64,000 nucleotides of DNA, from NCBI RefSeq assembly GCF_028554725.1, contig NC_071671.1, forward strand, positions 2,019,001 through 2,083,000, in the 5' to 3' direction. A program made the translations under genes and the position numbers. The notes beneath the pieces were generated by a model. The model did no database searches. It was given only the letters and a program-made list of their open reading frames with translations, and was not told where the DNA came from. The stretch comes from Zeugodacus cucurbitae. Its lineage: Eukaryota; Arthropoda; Insecta; Diptera; Tephritidae. This document shows positions 34,077 to 45,869 of the stretch, piece by piece; position 1 is the stretch's first letter; each line of letters begins with the position of its first letter.

Positions 34077-36784
34077 CAGCTTTCAATATTATTTGTAAAC
34101 TTCGTCTTAGGTTTGTCCGACTATTGGGGCAGTTATAACATTTAAGACACCTCCGAGAAGTATGGCTCCTTTTCTACCATTTTTGATGTCATCTAATTTG
34201 CTTATATCAAATTTTCTACACTCGAAAAATTCTTTGGACCAGACCCTAATATTTTTTTTACCCAATTTGCAAATTTGTCTGCAGCAGCTCCTCTTATTAC
34301 GCAGGGAGTCGGAGCATTAAAGATCTATATAAAAATAAACACCTCAATCACATTCTTTAGCTTCTTGATTTGTAAATAGATTTAAGATTTCCATACTTAT
34401 TGTTAGGCTTTAAACAAAGCAGATCCAATAAATAAAGAAATATTGAAGAAAAAAGTATATTTTCCTCACTTCACTAAATTCTTAATCTTCGTAGATTTCC
34501 TCGATACAAACCGCTCATCATTAGTTTCTTTCTTAATTCCCACATTTGTTTTATTTTTCCTTCTCTGTTGATAGTTTTAATTTAGTATTACCTTTCTCCA
34601 AAACACCACTAATCCCCTCATATTAATTTCAAACGCTTTCTTTAGCAATCCAACTCTAGCACGATTTTTTTTCTTTTTTTTCGACCACCAATCAATTCCA
34701 TCACTTCGCTTGCTTAGCCCGCAGCTTTTTCGTTCGAACGTTCTCTTTAGATTTCAGCTCATTTTTCTTCTGCTTTCTTGCTTTTCGCTTTTCGCATTTC
34801 ACATTTTATTTCGATTTAATAACGGCAAATCGCCACATAACTGTTGGTTATTAAAAACTCACTCATTTCGTACATTGAAAATCATTAAAGCGCCGCACCG
34901 CCGCATGCCGCTGCACTGGAGGCCAACGCTGCAGCAGCGCTGAAAATGCATGCGCATGCTTGTTGTTGTATGAATGCATATTTGTTGTTGATATGTATAT
35001 GTATGTATGTGTGTGTTTTGGGGGCATTTGTAAGGAAAGTGTCCGCCTGCTGCCACAGCCATGTCCGTACATTTATTACCGCCCTCTGCTGTCTGTCGGC
35101 CATTTGGCGCGTGTGTGGCCTCATCAAACACAAACACACACACATTGTACAACAACAAATGGCTTGCATGCATTGAGTCGCTCATCAAAATTTTCGTTGG
35201 CCATTATTAATTCCTTCGGTCAACCTTGGCAGTGACTTGGCTACCGCTTTCTTGGGCGTTTACACACATGCAACACACACGCGCGTGTACTTGCGGCTTG
35301 CGGCACACTTTTCACTCTCCTCTTTGTCTCGATAATAAATTGAATTATTTATTAAGAACAATTTCGTGCTTCCTTCCTTCGAGAGGTTGTGCCATAATAT
35401 ATGTGAAATTATGTGCGTTTAAGACGTTGCCTCGCCGATTTATCTTGGGTTTTATTTTGGTACTTTGTTTCTTGTTTTTTTTTTTTTAATTTTTAATGCT
35501 GCATCCTTCACCACAGACTGCTCGGTTTTCATGAAACCTCCTGCATGTAATAAAGTAATTAAATCATGACAATGAAATTTGTTTTGTTGCAAGATTGATT
35601 GTGTGGCCCGCTTTCGGTTAAAAAAAAAAAATTCTGTGATATTTTCGTGCAATGATGGATCATGTTGATCTTATAATTTGGTGCAGTTGAAAATTTCGAA
35701 AAATGCGCCATAAATTATGTGATAGTCTTGTCGCAGCGTTGCTTGAATACTAACTGTATGACTTCATGGGCAATATCAATTCAAAAGCGGGGAATTTTCT
35801 GCAATGAAAATATTTATTTTCACTTCAGTAATAAAATTAAATAATATGTTATTTACGGGCTAGAAGTATCCACTTCAAATGCCCATGACATAATTTTGTT
35901 TTCAGCGATATTCTTAGAAGAGTTGCCACTCAGAGAATAAATTAACAAATAAATAGATTAGATAAGGCAACAAGTATGAAGATGACAACAGCGGAAGTAC
36001 TTTACTTATCGACGATAAGATCATTTGAATATCGTGATTAAATCTTATGGAGAAATTTGTATTGATATTGACTTCTGGGATTGTCTGTAAAGTATTTTAG
36101 AGTGATATACCACAATAAACTAACAGTAACAACAATAAAATCATTTGTATATAGCTTGAGCCATTATCAACGCTGTCATCTTTGAACAATTCAGTCCATA
36201 AATAACCAGGAAGTAGTGTCATTAACACCAAATTCCATAGTAAAAATATAAAACTGTCAAAATAGCCATATCTAGACACAATTAGCTGCTGTCAAGCAAT
36301 ATCGAACTGTCAAAAAACAGCTGTACAGTAGAGGTTTCAAACTTGGAAACAGCCGAGACACACAGCACAAGCGGAGTAGTTCACTGAAGTAACTATCGAA
36401 GTACAACCGGCATATTATCACTTTTTTCAACAAAGTTTATTGTGGAAAAATTCTAATTACAAAACCATCTGGCAGACGCTCAAATCATATAACATTCTTC
36501 TGTGAAACTAATGCGGAATTGGAATCACCATAACAGTTATTGCATTATGTGATGCGTTTATCTAGAGTACTGCACTAATTACTTTTTATTTGCATACTTT
36601 AGTAGACGAGTACTTCGCTTCATTATCGAACTCTCTTCTAAGGCTAACGCCAGCTATTGATACACACTGAGTACGCGCTGAAGCGACACAATTCAATTAT
36701 TAGCGAATAAACACACTTAAAGTCCGCAAAATAACAGTTACTACTATCTAGACTATTGAATATTTGTGCACAATTAACTCAATA
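34077..36784. other. non-coding stretch upstream of the secreted-protein gene
   Basis: Pyrimidine-rich 34450-34800, CA/TG and CAA microsatellites near 34980-35160, poly-T near 35470. Overlapping 60-109-codon frames on both strands here lack recognisable content. 36300-36784 is the likely distal promoter of the gene at 36875. Confidence 0.45.
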
Positions 36785-36855
36785 GATAAGTGAGAACTGT
36801 AGCGAGGCGCAGCACCCTTAAATAGACACGGTGAGGCCTTCAACCAAACAGTTCA
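36785..36855 (+). promoter_or_regulatory. core promoter of the secreted-protein gene
   Basis: TTAAATAG (TATA variant) at 36818-36825, initiator-like ACAGTT at 36848-36853 with the likely +1 A at 36850, 32 bp from the TATA start. This gives a 25-nt leader to the ATG at 36875. GATAAG at 36785-36790 (about -65) is a GATA-factor site of the kind used in fly fat body and gut, so expression there is an inference. Confidence 0.6.
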
Positions 36856-36874
36856 AGTGCAAATATCGTTAGCA

Positions 36875-37861
36875 ATGCTGAGCAAAGTAATCGTAGCAGT
36901 TTTCGTTGTAACGGCAATTCTGCAACAGGCGACGGCGGCAAACTTGCCGGAGCCGCAGGATACGCCGAATGCACAAGAGGCGCAGGACGCGCCAAACACA
37001 CGTGCAGCGAAGGAACCGCCAAATTCGATGGAGGCGCGCGCCGACGAAATCGTTGAGCGCGCTTTGAATTTTCTGAATGTGAAGAACTGGAACGAGAAGG
37101 CTATCGATAATCGTTATAGCGCCGAAGATGCGACCGCTTTGGCGTATGCTTTGAATGAGATCTACACAGGCACTGCCGCGTCCTTCAAGAAGATGGTGAA
37201 GTTGCAGTTGTATTTGTTCAAGAAATTTGAGGAGGCCGGCGATGTGAATGACAAATACCTCTTCAATGTGGCATATTACTTTTTGAAAATCAAACAGAAT
37301 CAGCACTACGCCAGTTTGAGCAACGCTTTGAAGCGTGAGTTGAACGATTACATCAGCTATCTGCCGCCATCGCTCGATCATCTCTTCTTCCAGACAAAGT
37401 TCTGCTTGATGAATCGCGAACATCTGAATTACATGTATGCCACCGACACACCAATTGACCGGCAGCGCGATTATATTTTCGTATTTAAAAATGCCAATGT
37501 CAATAATAATAAACGCGCCTGGACCACAAAAGTCACCGATGTGTCCACCAGTCGGCAGACGAAACTGAAGTTCGCCCTGAAGCACAACCAGTCGAAGCGC
37601 GTGGCTTATTTGGAACGCAGCAACTACAAAGGCAAGAGCAATATGGTGGCCGCTTGGCATTCCAGCTTCCAGCAACCGAGCAATGGCGAGTGGAATGTCG
37701 CACTCCACCAGAATCAGCTGATATTTAGCCAAAATGGACGCCTCATTTGTGCCGATGGCTCGATCTACGACCGCAACCATCTCTACGTGCTTGGACAGGG
37801 TGGAAATGGTAACGGCAAAGATGCACCCGAATGCCAGTGGTATGCCAAGGAGTGCCCATGA
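36875..37861 (+). CDS. intronless secreted protein, 328 residues, family not recognised
   Basis: Start taken at ATG 36875 (a GTG six codons upstream is not a plausible fly start). Residues 1-21 are a classic signal peptide (MLSKVIVAVFVVTAILQQATA, cleavage after ATA). Residues 22-52 are Pro/Ala/Glu/Asp-rich with a repeated DTPNAQ/DAPNTR phrase. Residues 53-190 are predicted mostly helical with amphipathic Leu/Lys/Phe patterns. Residues about 195-328 are beta-like with spaced aromatics, ending ECQWYAKECP. Four mature cysteines (177, 292, 320, 327) could form two disulfides; one N-glycosylation sequon is NQS at 238. The helical-then-beta layout faintly recalls insect 30-kDa haemolymph lipoproteins, but I cannot claim homology. 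The gene is GC-richer than its surroundings, with its own promoter and poly(A) signal; a 303-codon antisense ATG frame is a shadow. Confidence 0.9.
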   Translation: MLSKVIVAVFVVTAILQQATAANLPEPQDTPNAQEAQDAPNTRAAKEPPNSMEARADEIVERALNFLNVKNWNEKAIDNRYSAEDATALAYALNEIYTGTAASFKKMVKLQLYLFKKFEEAGDVNDKYLFNVAYYFLKIKQNQHYASLSNALKRELNDYISYLPPSLDHLFFQTKFCLMNREHLNYMYATDTPIDRQRDYIFVFKNANVNNNKRAWTTKVTDVSTSRQTKLKFALKHNQSKRVAYLERSNYKGKSNMVAAWHSSFQQPSNGEWNVALHQNQLIFSQNGRLICADGSIYDRNHLYVLGQGGNGNGKDAPECQWYAKECP

Positions 37862-37955
37862 AGGAGTGTGGAGCTGAAAAGTGATGCAGACAGACTCTGC
37901 TAGAAAGTAGTTAAAAGTAAAAATTGTATCCTTTTGTGGCGAAAAGACTAATCTG

Positions 37956-37961
37956 AATAAA
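37956..37961 (+). terminator. poly(A) signal AATAAA
   Basis: Canonical AATAAA 95 nt after the stop codon of the secreted-protein gene, followed by an A run in the genome. It defines a short 3' UTR of roughly 110-120 nt. Confidence 0.75.
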
Positions 37962-38580
37962 AAAAAAAAATGAAATTTGCATATGAAAAAACTTGATTTT
38001 GTTGTAAAAAAAATAATTTTTAAATATTATTTATTTTTGAGAGCATTGGTATTCGATTCTATGAAATGCTTCACACTCAACATGCTGTAGCTTGAGAAAA
38101 AAACGTATAAATTTGTTTTGATAACCCTTCACCGCTCACTGGCTGCCACTGTTATTGCACAATGCAACAATTTTGCATTTCAGTGCATTATTTCGTACAA
38201 TTAATACCTACTGAGGCTCGTATTATAACCGTGGCATATTAGTAAGCCATTAATGCATGCAGTGGTGTTTTTTTTTTATACTGACTTTATTGATTTTTTT
38301 TCGGTCAAGGTATGAAAGTACAAAAAGAAAAAATAAATTACAGTTTAATAATTGCAAGCTTTCCATTCCAATGACATTTAACAAATATTAATACACTTAC
38401 ATACATTTATTTGCCTATAATTGATATAATTCTTCATAAAAATTGATCAATTGTTGATGAGCTGTAACAGCTGATATATAGCTCTACAACAGTTGTATAA
38501 ATATACCAAACTATAGAGACAAGTTGATGTAATATTGAATTTTGACATCTAACTTGACTGTATATGATTTTAAATTATTT

Positions 38581-39345
38581 TTTATACTACAAATAAAATC
38601 TGTTCCCAGGCGCAGGTGAGAATTTAGTTAAAATATCACCACTTTGTTCTTCTAAATTATATTCTACTTCAAATATAAACTGTTCGCAGGCGCACAGAAT
38701 ATATAAAATGAATTTTATTAAAGAATTTAGTTAAAATATCAACTCAATATGATTTTCAGTTGTTTTTGACTACAAATAAAAACTGTTCCCAGGCGCACAG
38801 AATATATAAAATTAATTTTATTAGAGAATTTCCATAACGAAAAGTCAATACAATATTAAATTTAGCACTTTATACTTTTAATTTATTTTTAACATCATAG
38901 GAAAACTGTTCCCAGCGCACATATTCTATAATATGATTTTATTTGAGTATATGTATACAGAAAAGTCGATGTAATATCGAATTTAGTTCCAATATCGGCA
39001 CTATATATTTTTAAAACTTTTTAGTACAAGAAAAACTGTTCCCAGGCACATAAATTCTTGAATATGATTTTATTTGAGTATTTGTATACAGAAAAGTCGA
39101 TGCAATATTGAATTTAGTACCAATATCGGCACTATATATTTTGAAAACATTTTTTTAGTACAAGAAAAACTGTTCCCAGGCACATAAATTCTTGAATATG
39201 ATTTTATTTGAGTATTTGTATACAGAAAAGTCGATGCAATATTGAATTTAGTACCAATATCGGCACTATATATTTTGAAAACATTTTTTTAGTACAAGAA
39301 AAACTATTCCCAGTCACACAGAATATATAAAATGAAGTTTTCTTC
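38581..39345 (+). repeat. CTGTTCCCAG array, part 1 (80-134-bp units)
   Basis: The core CTGTTCCCAGG or a one-base variant sits at 38600, 38680, 38783, 38906, 39036, 39170 and 39304. Spacing grows from 80 to 103, 123, 130, 134 and 134 bp. The last units are nearly identical (TCGATGCAATATTGAATTTA, ATATCGGCACTATATATTTT); the first ones share little beyond the core and a TATAAAATGAATTTTATT-like block. Non-coding. Confidence 0.85.
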
Positions 39346-41136
39346 ACAGATTTCATGTCTATCTTCATAAGACTTTTTCTTTCGTTAGTAGTACTGCATA
39401 AATACATTGCAATGTCAAAGCAAGGACGTTTCGCCTTTCCATTGCTACTTTGTTGCTTTATTTTTTATTTATGAAATAATATTTTTAATTTATTTATTTT
39501 AATTATTGTTATTAATTTTTTACTAATTACTATGCCACCAATTACCGCGCCAACATGTTGTTGGCATGATAAGCGCCACGCTATTGCGTAAGCAAATATA
39601 TAAAAGGTGTTCCCACCAGTTTCTTGCAACTGAAAGGTGTGCAAAACATTTAACTGCACTTTTTCTTTTGTTTTTGATTTTTGTAAGCCCATTTATGAAA
39701 TATGAAAAATGGAAAATTTCACTCATTACGTAAACGCATTTGAAATCAAAGCGTTGTGTAGGCTTTTCCTCGATAAACACACACCCCCTCACCAGTGCGC
39801 GCTCACACACAGAGGCCAAGCGAAAAAAGTGTGAACAAATTAACTGCCAACTGCCGCCCGCGTCGACGCTTAAACTTGTTCATCTTCATTAGTTGTGCGG
39901 CTCATTGCGGCTAATGTGAATATAATGAACAAAACAACTGTTGCTTGGCAAGATTACTACGCTTGCTTAGATGATTACTCAGCCAATTTGTTGCTAGGTG
40001 TTATTGCACACTTATTTGCGTGTTGTTGTTGTTGTTGCAAGTGTTGGTGGCATTTGAATATGAATGTGTATAATATATATGTTTTATAAGTGTATGCATA
40101 ATAATACGCCACCTCTGTTTGGTAATGCTAATGCTAATGGTAATGCTAATTACTTTCTATTTCAATAATTAATAAGGTAAACGAAATGTGTGAATGTGCC
40201 AAGGAATGCGCGTGATTTTCATTTCATTTCAGCTTTCATATAAACAATATAATATTTAAGTACATAACTGTTTTTAGTTAACTTTCTTGGATTACCTTTG
40301 CTTGAGTGCAAGCAGTAATTGCAAGTGAGTTGTATTTGTATTAAGAGTTATTTTCATATGCAATATGTTTTTTATTGTGCAATATAATTTTTTCTGCATA
40401 CGTAATTGTTATAAAAATATACGTAATTGTGAAAATTCACTAAACTGTTGCGCTCTCTATTTATGCATAATACAACCATATGTATATGTAATACCACAGA
40501 TGACTCAATCCTTATCTGCAAACGAGCGCCACGAGTGGACAATGAAAGAGCCACAAACAAAGCATATGTGCAAACATACATATTCATGCAAGTGATGAAG
40601 ATACAATGGCTGCTTACTATGCTTGTGTGCAAACGCACACTCACTCGCTTATGCAATACACATACACATATACACTCATCCACACATGTAAATGGTATTT
40701 ATTCATGTTTATTTGCAAACATCATGCAATAATTTATTATTGAAGAAAATTATGCATACAACTTTCATGTGAAGTACATGAATACTTAAATATATGTTAA
40801 ATGCATGAAATTGTGTTTATATTTATATTTTTATCCGCAGCTACTATTAGAAGGCAGACAGCAAGTAGCTGAAGTACTTATAAATACTGTCGCCATGACT
40901 TCCGTGTAAATTTGTATAAATAAATATTTTTTTCTTTTATCGAAATATATGTATGATGTACAGCGTGGGTACATTTCGCAATATTTTGCGCTTTACTGCG
41001 GTTTTCATAACTACGGTCACGGTGTTTAATAATAAGGCAATTAATAGTTTTATAATTAATAAAGATGACAGCACGCGTTTGAAGTAACCTTAAAGAAGGC
41101 CTTACAGCATGTAATTTTTATTATTTATTGTAAATA
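39346..41136. other. non-coding stretch
   Basis: AT-rich with GTT and CA microsatellites (40020-40040, 40650-40680). GCTAATG repeats at 40125-40150. Frames up to 103 codons are microsatellite-driven. No gene recognised. Confidence 0.45.
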
Positions 41137-41938
41137 ACGGGTGATTTTTTTGAGGTTAGGATTTTCATGCATTAGTATTTGACAGATCACGTGGGATTTC
41201 AGACATGGTGTCAAAGAGAAAGATGCTCAGTATGCTTTGACATTTCATCATGAATAGACTTACTAACGAGCAACGCTTGCAAATCATTGAATTTTATTAC
41301 CAAAATCAGTGTTCGGTTCGAAATGTGAAATCCGCTTTTTTATCGACAAATTTTGTTCAGCGATGAGGCTCATTTCTGGTTGAATGGCTACGTAAATAAG
41401 CAAAATTGCCGCATTTGGGGTGAAGAGCAACCAGAAGCCGTTCAAGAACTGCCCATGCATCCCGAAAAATGCACTGTTTGGTGTGGTTTGTACGCTGGTG
41501 GAATCATTGGACCGTATTTTTTCAAAGATGCTGTTGGACGCAACGTTACGGTGAATGGCGATCGCTATCGTTCGATGCTAACAAACTTTTTGTTGCCAAA
41601 AATGGAAGAACTGAACTTGGTTGACATGTGGTTTCAACAAGATGGCGCTACATGCCACACAGCTCGCGATTCTATGGCCATTTTGAGGGAAAACTTCGGA
41701 GAACAATTCATCTCAAGAAATGGACCCGTAAGTTGGCCACCAAGATCATGCGATTTAACGCCTTTAGACTATTTTTTGTGGGGCTACGTCAAGTCTAAAG
41801 TCTACAGAAATAAGCCAGCAACTATTCCAGCTTTGGAAGACAACATTTCCGAAGAAATTCGGGCTATTCCGGCCGAAATGCTCGAAAAAGTTGCCCAAAA
41901 TTGGACTTTCCGAATGGACCACCTAAGACGCAGCCGCA
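41137..41938 (+). mobile_element. Tc1/mariner element, family C copy 1 (3' truncated)
   Basis: Left end ACGGGTGATTTTTTTGAGG next to TA (41135-41136). It aligns almost base for base with the minus-strand copy at 48246-49175 until AGACGCAGCCGC (about 41938), where it breaks into the CTGTTCCCAG array, losing the right inverted repeat. It carries the same internal deletion as the other copy. Confidence 0.9.
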
Positions 41939-41946
41939 GTATTTAA
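41250..41946 (+). pseudogene. mariner-type transposase, internally deleted
   Basis: ATG at 41250 opens MNRLTNEQRLQIIEFYYQNQ, the start of the helix-turn-helix DNA-binding region, but the frame stops at 41366. The catalytic half is in another frame from about 41353: FSDEAHFW (first Asp), WCGL.AGGIIGPYFF, WFQQDGATCHTA (second Asp) and SCDLTPLDYFLWGY (third Asp, 36 residues after the second), ending LRRSRSI. The missing piece is most of both helix-turn-helix motifs and the linker, so no working transposase is encoded. The D-D-D triad itself is intact. Confidence 0.88.
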
Positions 41947-42760
41947 TTCAGTAATAAAAAACAGTTTTTGTATGGAAGAAAAGTTAGAAAAAAGTGTTCC
42001 CAGTTTTTAAAAGAGCTATTTTTCGCATTCAAAGTAAAAAAACTTCTTAACAGTATTCAATGCATTAATAAAATTAATATTTATATGAAGGGAAAGTTAT
42101 AAAAAAACGTTCCTAGTCACGAAAAGCGCCTTTAAAGAAAGAAAAATGCTTAGACATTATTAAATGAATAAAAAAAAATCAATATTTATTTGAAATAAAA
42201 GTTATATAAAACTGTTCCCAGTAAAAAAGCTATTTTTATTTCTATTAATTTAATTTTATTTAATCTATGCTATTTTTTGCGTCGTAAAAAGTATTAAGTT
42301 CCCTAAAAAAATAATATGAAAGAAAAGTTAGAAAAAACTGTTCCCAGTCTTGAAAGTGCAATTTTTTGCGTTTAAAGTAATAGAAGTTCTTAAAAAGTAT
42401 TCAATTCATTAATAAAATCAATATTTATATGAAAGAAAGTTAGAAAAAACTGTTCCCAGTTAAGAAAAGTGCTACTTTACACATTTAAAGTACGAAAACT
42501 TGATAAAAATATGCGCTGTTATAAAATATTTGTTACACAAACACTCAACTGACATTTCTTTTACACAAAATATTCTATAATTGCTTATTTAGTTGATAAA
42601 AATTGCTAACAAGTTCGAATATTTAAATAATTTAGTTAATCTGTTGTATTTAGAATGCTGCCTTAATCATTTCATTAAGTTTTTCAAACAAACTTTTGAG
42701 TTTTCAACAACTTTTTAAACTGTTCTCAAAAAAATTAAACTGTTCCCAGGCATAAAATTT
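41939..42760 (+). repeat. CTGTTCCCAG array, part 2 (103-126-bp units)
   Basis: Core or near-core at 41994, 42109 (CGTTCCTAG), 42212, 42338 and 42450, with a degenerate pair at 42720 and 42739. Units share AAAGTATTCAATTCATTAAT, ATATTTATATGAAAG and AAAGTTAGAAAAAACTG. This differs from part 1 except around the core. Non-coding. Confidence 0.8.
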
Positions 42761-45025
42761 TTATTTCTCACTTTATTTTTCAAGATGCAATCACTTCATA
42801 ATTTAAATGTCTCCTCAAAGGAGTTCTCTGTTATAAATACTTTTATCACATTATAAAAACCTATACAATGTGGCAGCACTGTCTCTCACAAGCCATTAAT
42901 AACGCTTTCGTTTACTTCCTCCAACTACTGTTATATATGATAACACATAAGCACTACTTGTCTGATAAGCAATAAAGATAGATAACTTAATTCACGCTAA
43001 CTGCGCCCTCAAAGGCCTGTGTGCGGCCCGACGCTATTGTGGCAAGTTTGTCACACAATGCAATAAACTGTTGGGTTCATATAAATCACTTAACCACAAG
43101 CAACAGCTTGCATATGAAGTTGTTGTTGTTGTACTATAAATTGCACTTGTTGCAACAATCTTGCGCATTCAAGTTGCCACTGAGTGGCAGACACTTTTTC
43201 CTTTTACCGCAACGGTGCGTAGCAAGGGAAAGTGTGCAACAACAAATGCCACAATTGATGAATGCAATGCCAGTAATTGTTGGCTGCTAATGATAACATT
43301 GCTTTTATTGTTATTGTTATTGTTTGTTGTTGTTGTCGCTGTCACTAACTGCACTTGTTGTTCAAGGAGCTTTTTTTTTTCAATGAATAAAACCAAAACA
43401 AAAAACGCTTCAAATACAATTTTTCGCATCGTTAACTAAAGCGGCTACCAAAGTTATTGCCTATGATAAGCGAATAATACATAATACAACAACAATAAAT
43501 AAAAGCGGCTGATTTCACATTTTTTGACGCCACGCTGTCGGAAAAGCGCCACTGCGTACATATTTTGTGTTGTTTTATTGAAACGTTTTCCATATTGGTC
43601 GCTTGTATGTGTGGGTGTCTGTATAGATGTATGTATGTATGTATTACCTTTTTTGAAATGTTTTTGTTGTTTTTTTTTGTTTTGTGCGTAATTAGTGGGA
43701 AATTATTGCTTATTAAACAACGATTGCAACAATAGCTGCGTAACTAAGTACTACATATGTATATACATATGTACATAAACAACAACAACAACACACCTAC
43801 TACTACACATACTTAACAACAAACATGCCTATACTCGTCTGCTGCTTAAATGTACCGTACAGGTGCTTTTTGTGGCATGACTTCCAACGTCTGTATTGTT
43901 GCACGTCAGCGCTTGTTGTCATGTTGTTGTTGTTGTTATTGTACATTTGTATTGTTGATGTCATTATTATTGCCGCCACGTTTGACGCACAGACCGCGGT
44001 AACAGCTCACCACTCTGTTGTTGGGTTGAGTGGTTGGCGCGGCTACTCTGCCGCCAGCGCTAACTGACTGACCGTCGCTTAGCAGCGACACATGACAGTT
44101 TTTTGACCTTTTAATAACTGCAACCGCCACCGCACTGCGGCACTGCGGAAAGGTTTAGCGGTGCTTTATGCGTGGTGGTGGTGCCAGCACAAAAACCGTT
44201 ATGCTTACTCTGCACACGGTTAAACACACGCACGCACACCTTTGAAGTAGCGGTCATGACGGCGAGGGCTTAGTCACTTGTTGCTCAAGCCGTGGGTTGT
44301 TCTTTTGTTGTTGTTGTGCGCGTCATTATGCTTGTTTGTTTTGTTTTTGTATTTATTGTTTGTATGTATGTATGTACACTGTGCATTTGTATGTCATATT
44401 GCTTACTCATATATGCATCGGTGCTTTACTATCAATAAACGGCAAGGCAGCCATTTCAATGCAGTCATAATCAGTTTCTACCTTCTATGCGCGCTTGTGA
44501 TTTGTTGCTGTTATTGTTGTTATTGCTGTATTAATATTTCAGTGTTCATAAATGCATTCATACATGTATGTATGTTTGTATGTATGATTGCTGTTCTGCC
44601 TGTGCCCATTTTCGATTGTTATGAGCGTTTGCGGCGAATTTAAAGAACAATTCCAAAGTTGTAAGCTTTCTCCCTTCGAAACTTTTTATTTACAACAATT
44701 TAAAATGCCGTTAAAGTCGCGTTGGCGGCATACATATATTAATGTATATTTATGTGTGACACTGTGGGCGCAGTTAATTGTGTGCATAAAATATGATTGC
44801 AGCAAAAAAAAAAATTAATTGAAAAATGCATATGAAGCTATGCTCGCCATGTATTTGCTGCTTTCAGAATTCTTAAATTAAGCATAGGTTTGCACGCCCA
44901 CTGCCTAAATGGGTTAACTGGCTTGTTGGTTAAGCTTTATTTCATAAGCCAATAGGAGAAATGAATGTTTAAATATGCATTAACACTTATTACTTAGCAA
45001 ATTTATTTGTATGCTGGCTCATTAA
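42761..45025. other. non-coding stretch
   Basis: GTT/CAA microsatellites at about 43110, 43300-43345, 43780-43800, 43920 and 44300-44330 create Leu/Val/Cys-rich frames of 80-121 codons that I do not accept. Nothing else recognised. Confidence 0.45.
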
Positions 45026-45748
45026 GGGGTTATATACAGTTAGAATTTTCAAAAAATCGATTTTTTTTATTTCATTTTCTTAATGTACATATATTTAAGA
45101 ACACACACAGAAAATTTCATATCGTTCCGGTGAATATTTTCAAAGTTACAAGCAAATGAAAAATTTGAAAAGGCGTTTCAGAGTGCTTGGAAGTACAAGG
45201 TCCAAACTTTAAACGCGTTTTTCTCAAAATGGTGTTTTCAAAGTCGGTGACCAACATTACACGAAAACGGCCAATTAGTCTCAAATTTTAACACGACCTT
45301 CTTAAATATATTTTTTAGTAATTAATCGAAGATTTTTTCTCTCCGATAAATATTTTTTTTATAAACAATTTAAGGCCGAAATTTCGGTGAAAAATCGATT
45401 TTTTTTTTGAGAAACCGCCATTTTGTCAAAAAATTTTATTTTGCTTATTCCTTCGATTAATTACTAGATTTAACATTATTTTAACGAAATCTGCTTGGTT
45501 TTTTAATTTCGGATGATCCAGTTCCGAGATATAGTGGTCACCGCAAAACGTCTTTTTTGAGAGGAGCTCCTGGAGATCAGCTGTAGCTCTTTTTCAAATG
45601 AATATTTTTACTAGTACTAAGTCTTAAAATACAGTTAAAAGATACCATAATATGTGTATAAATTTTTGGATCAATAAGTTAAAAAGTTTTCTCAGAAAAA
45701 ATTCTGGAAAATTCATTTTTTTTCGGCCGTCTAACTGTATATAACCCC
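45026..45748 (+). mobile_element. non-autonomous TTAA-flanked DNA element, 723 bp
   Basis: Perfect 19-bp terminal inverted repeats GGGGTTATATACAGTTAGA (45026-45044) and its complement (45730-45748), each bordered outside by TTAA (45022-45025 and 45749-45752). No coding frame. A TTAA duplication is the target preference of piggyBac-type transposases, but the ends are not ones I can assign to a known family. Confidence 0.85.
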
Positions 45749-45869
45749 TTAAAGGTGTGAGCAAGAATTCATAATTAAAATTTTTGCTTACGGAACTACA
45801 ATTTTGTTTAAAAAAGGTTTAAAGCATATTTAATGCAACGAAATCGATTAAAAACCTGTTTTAAATCTG

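Noticed and set aside
36097..36279. 60-codon minus-strand frame with membrane-like segments
   Set aside because: No ATG at the start; hydrophobicity stems from a GTT/ATT-rich stretch.
36869..37780. 303-codon antisense frame with ATG opposite the secreted-protein gene
   Set aside because: Shadow produced by the codon usage of the sense gene, which has the signal peptide, promoter and poly(A) signal.
44278..44643. 121-codon frame rich in Leu, Cys, Val
   Set aside because: Runs through GTT and TATG microsatellites and starts without an ATG.
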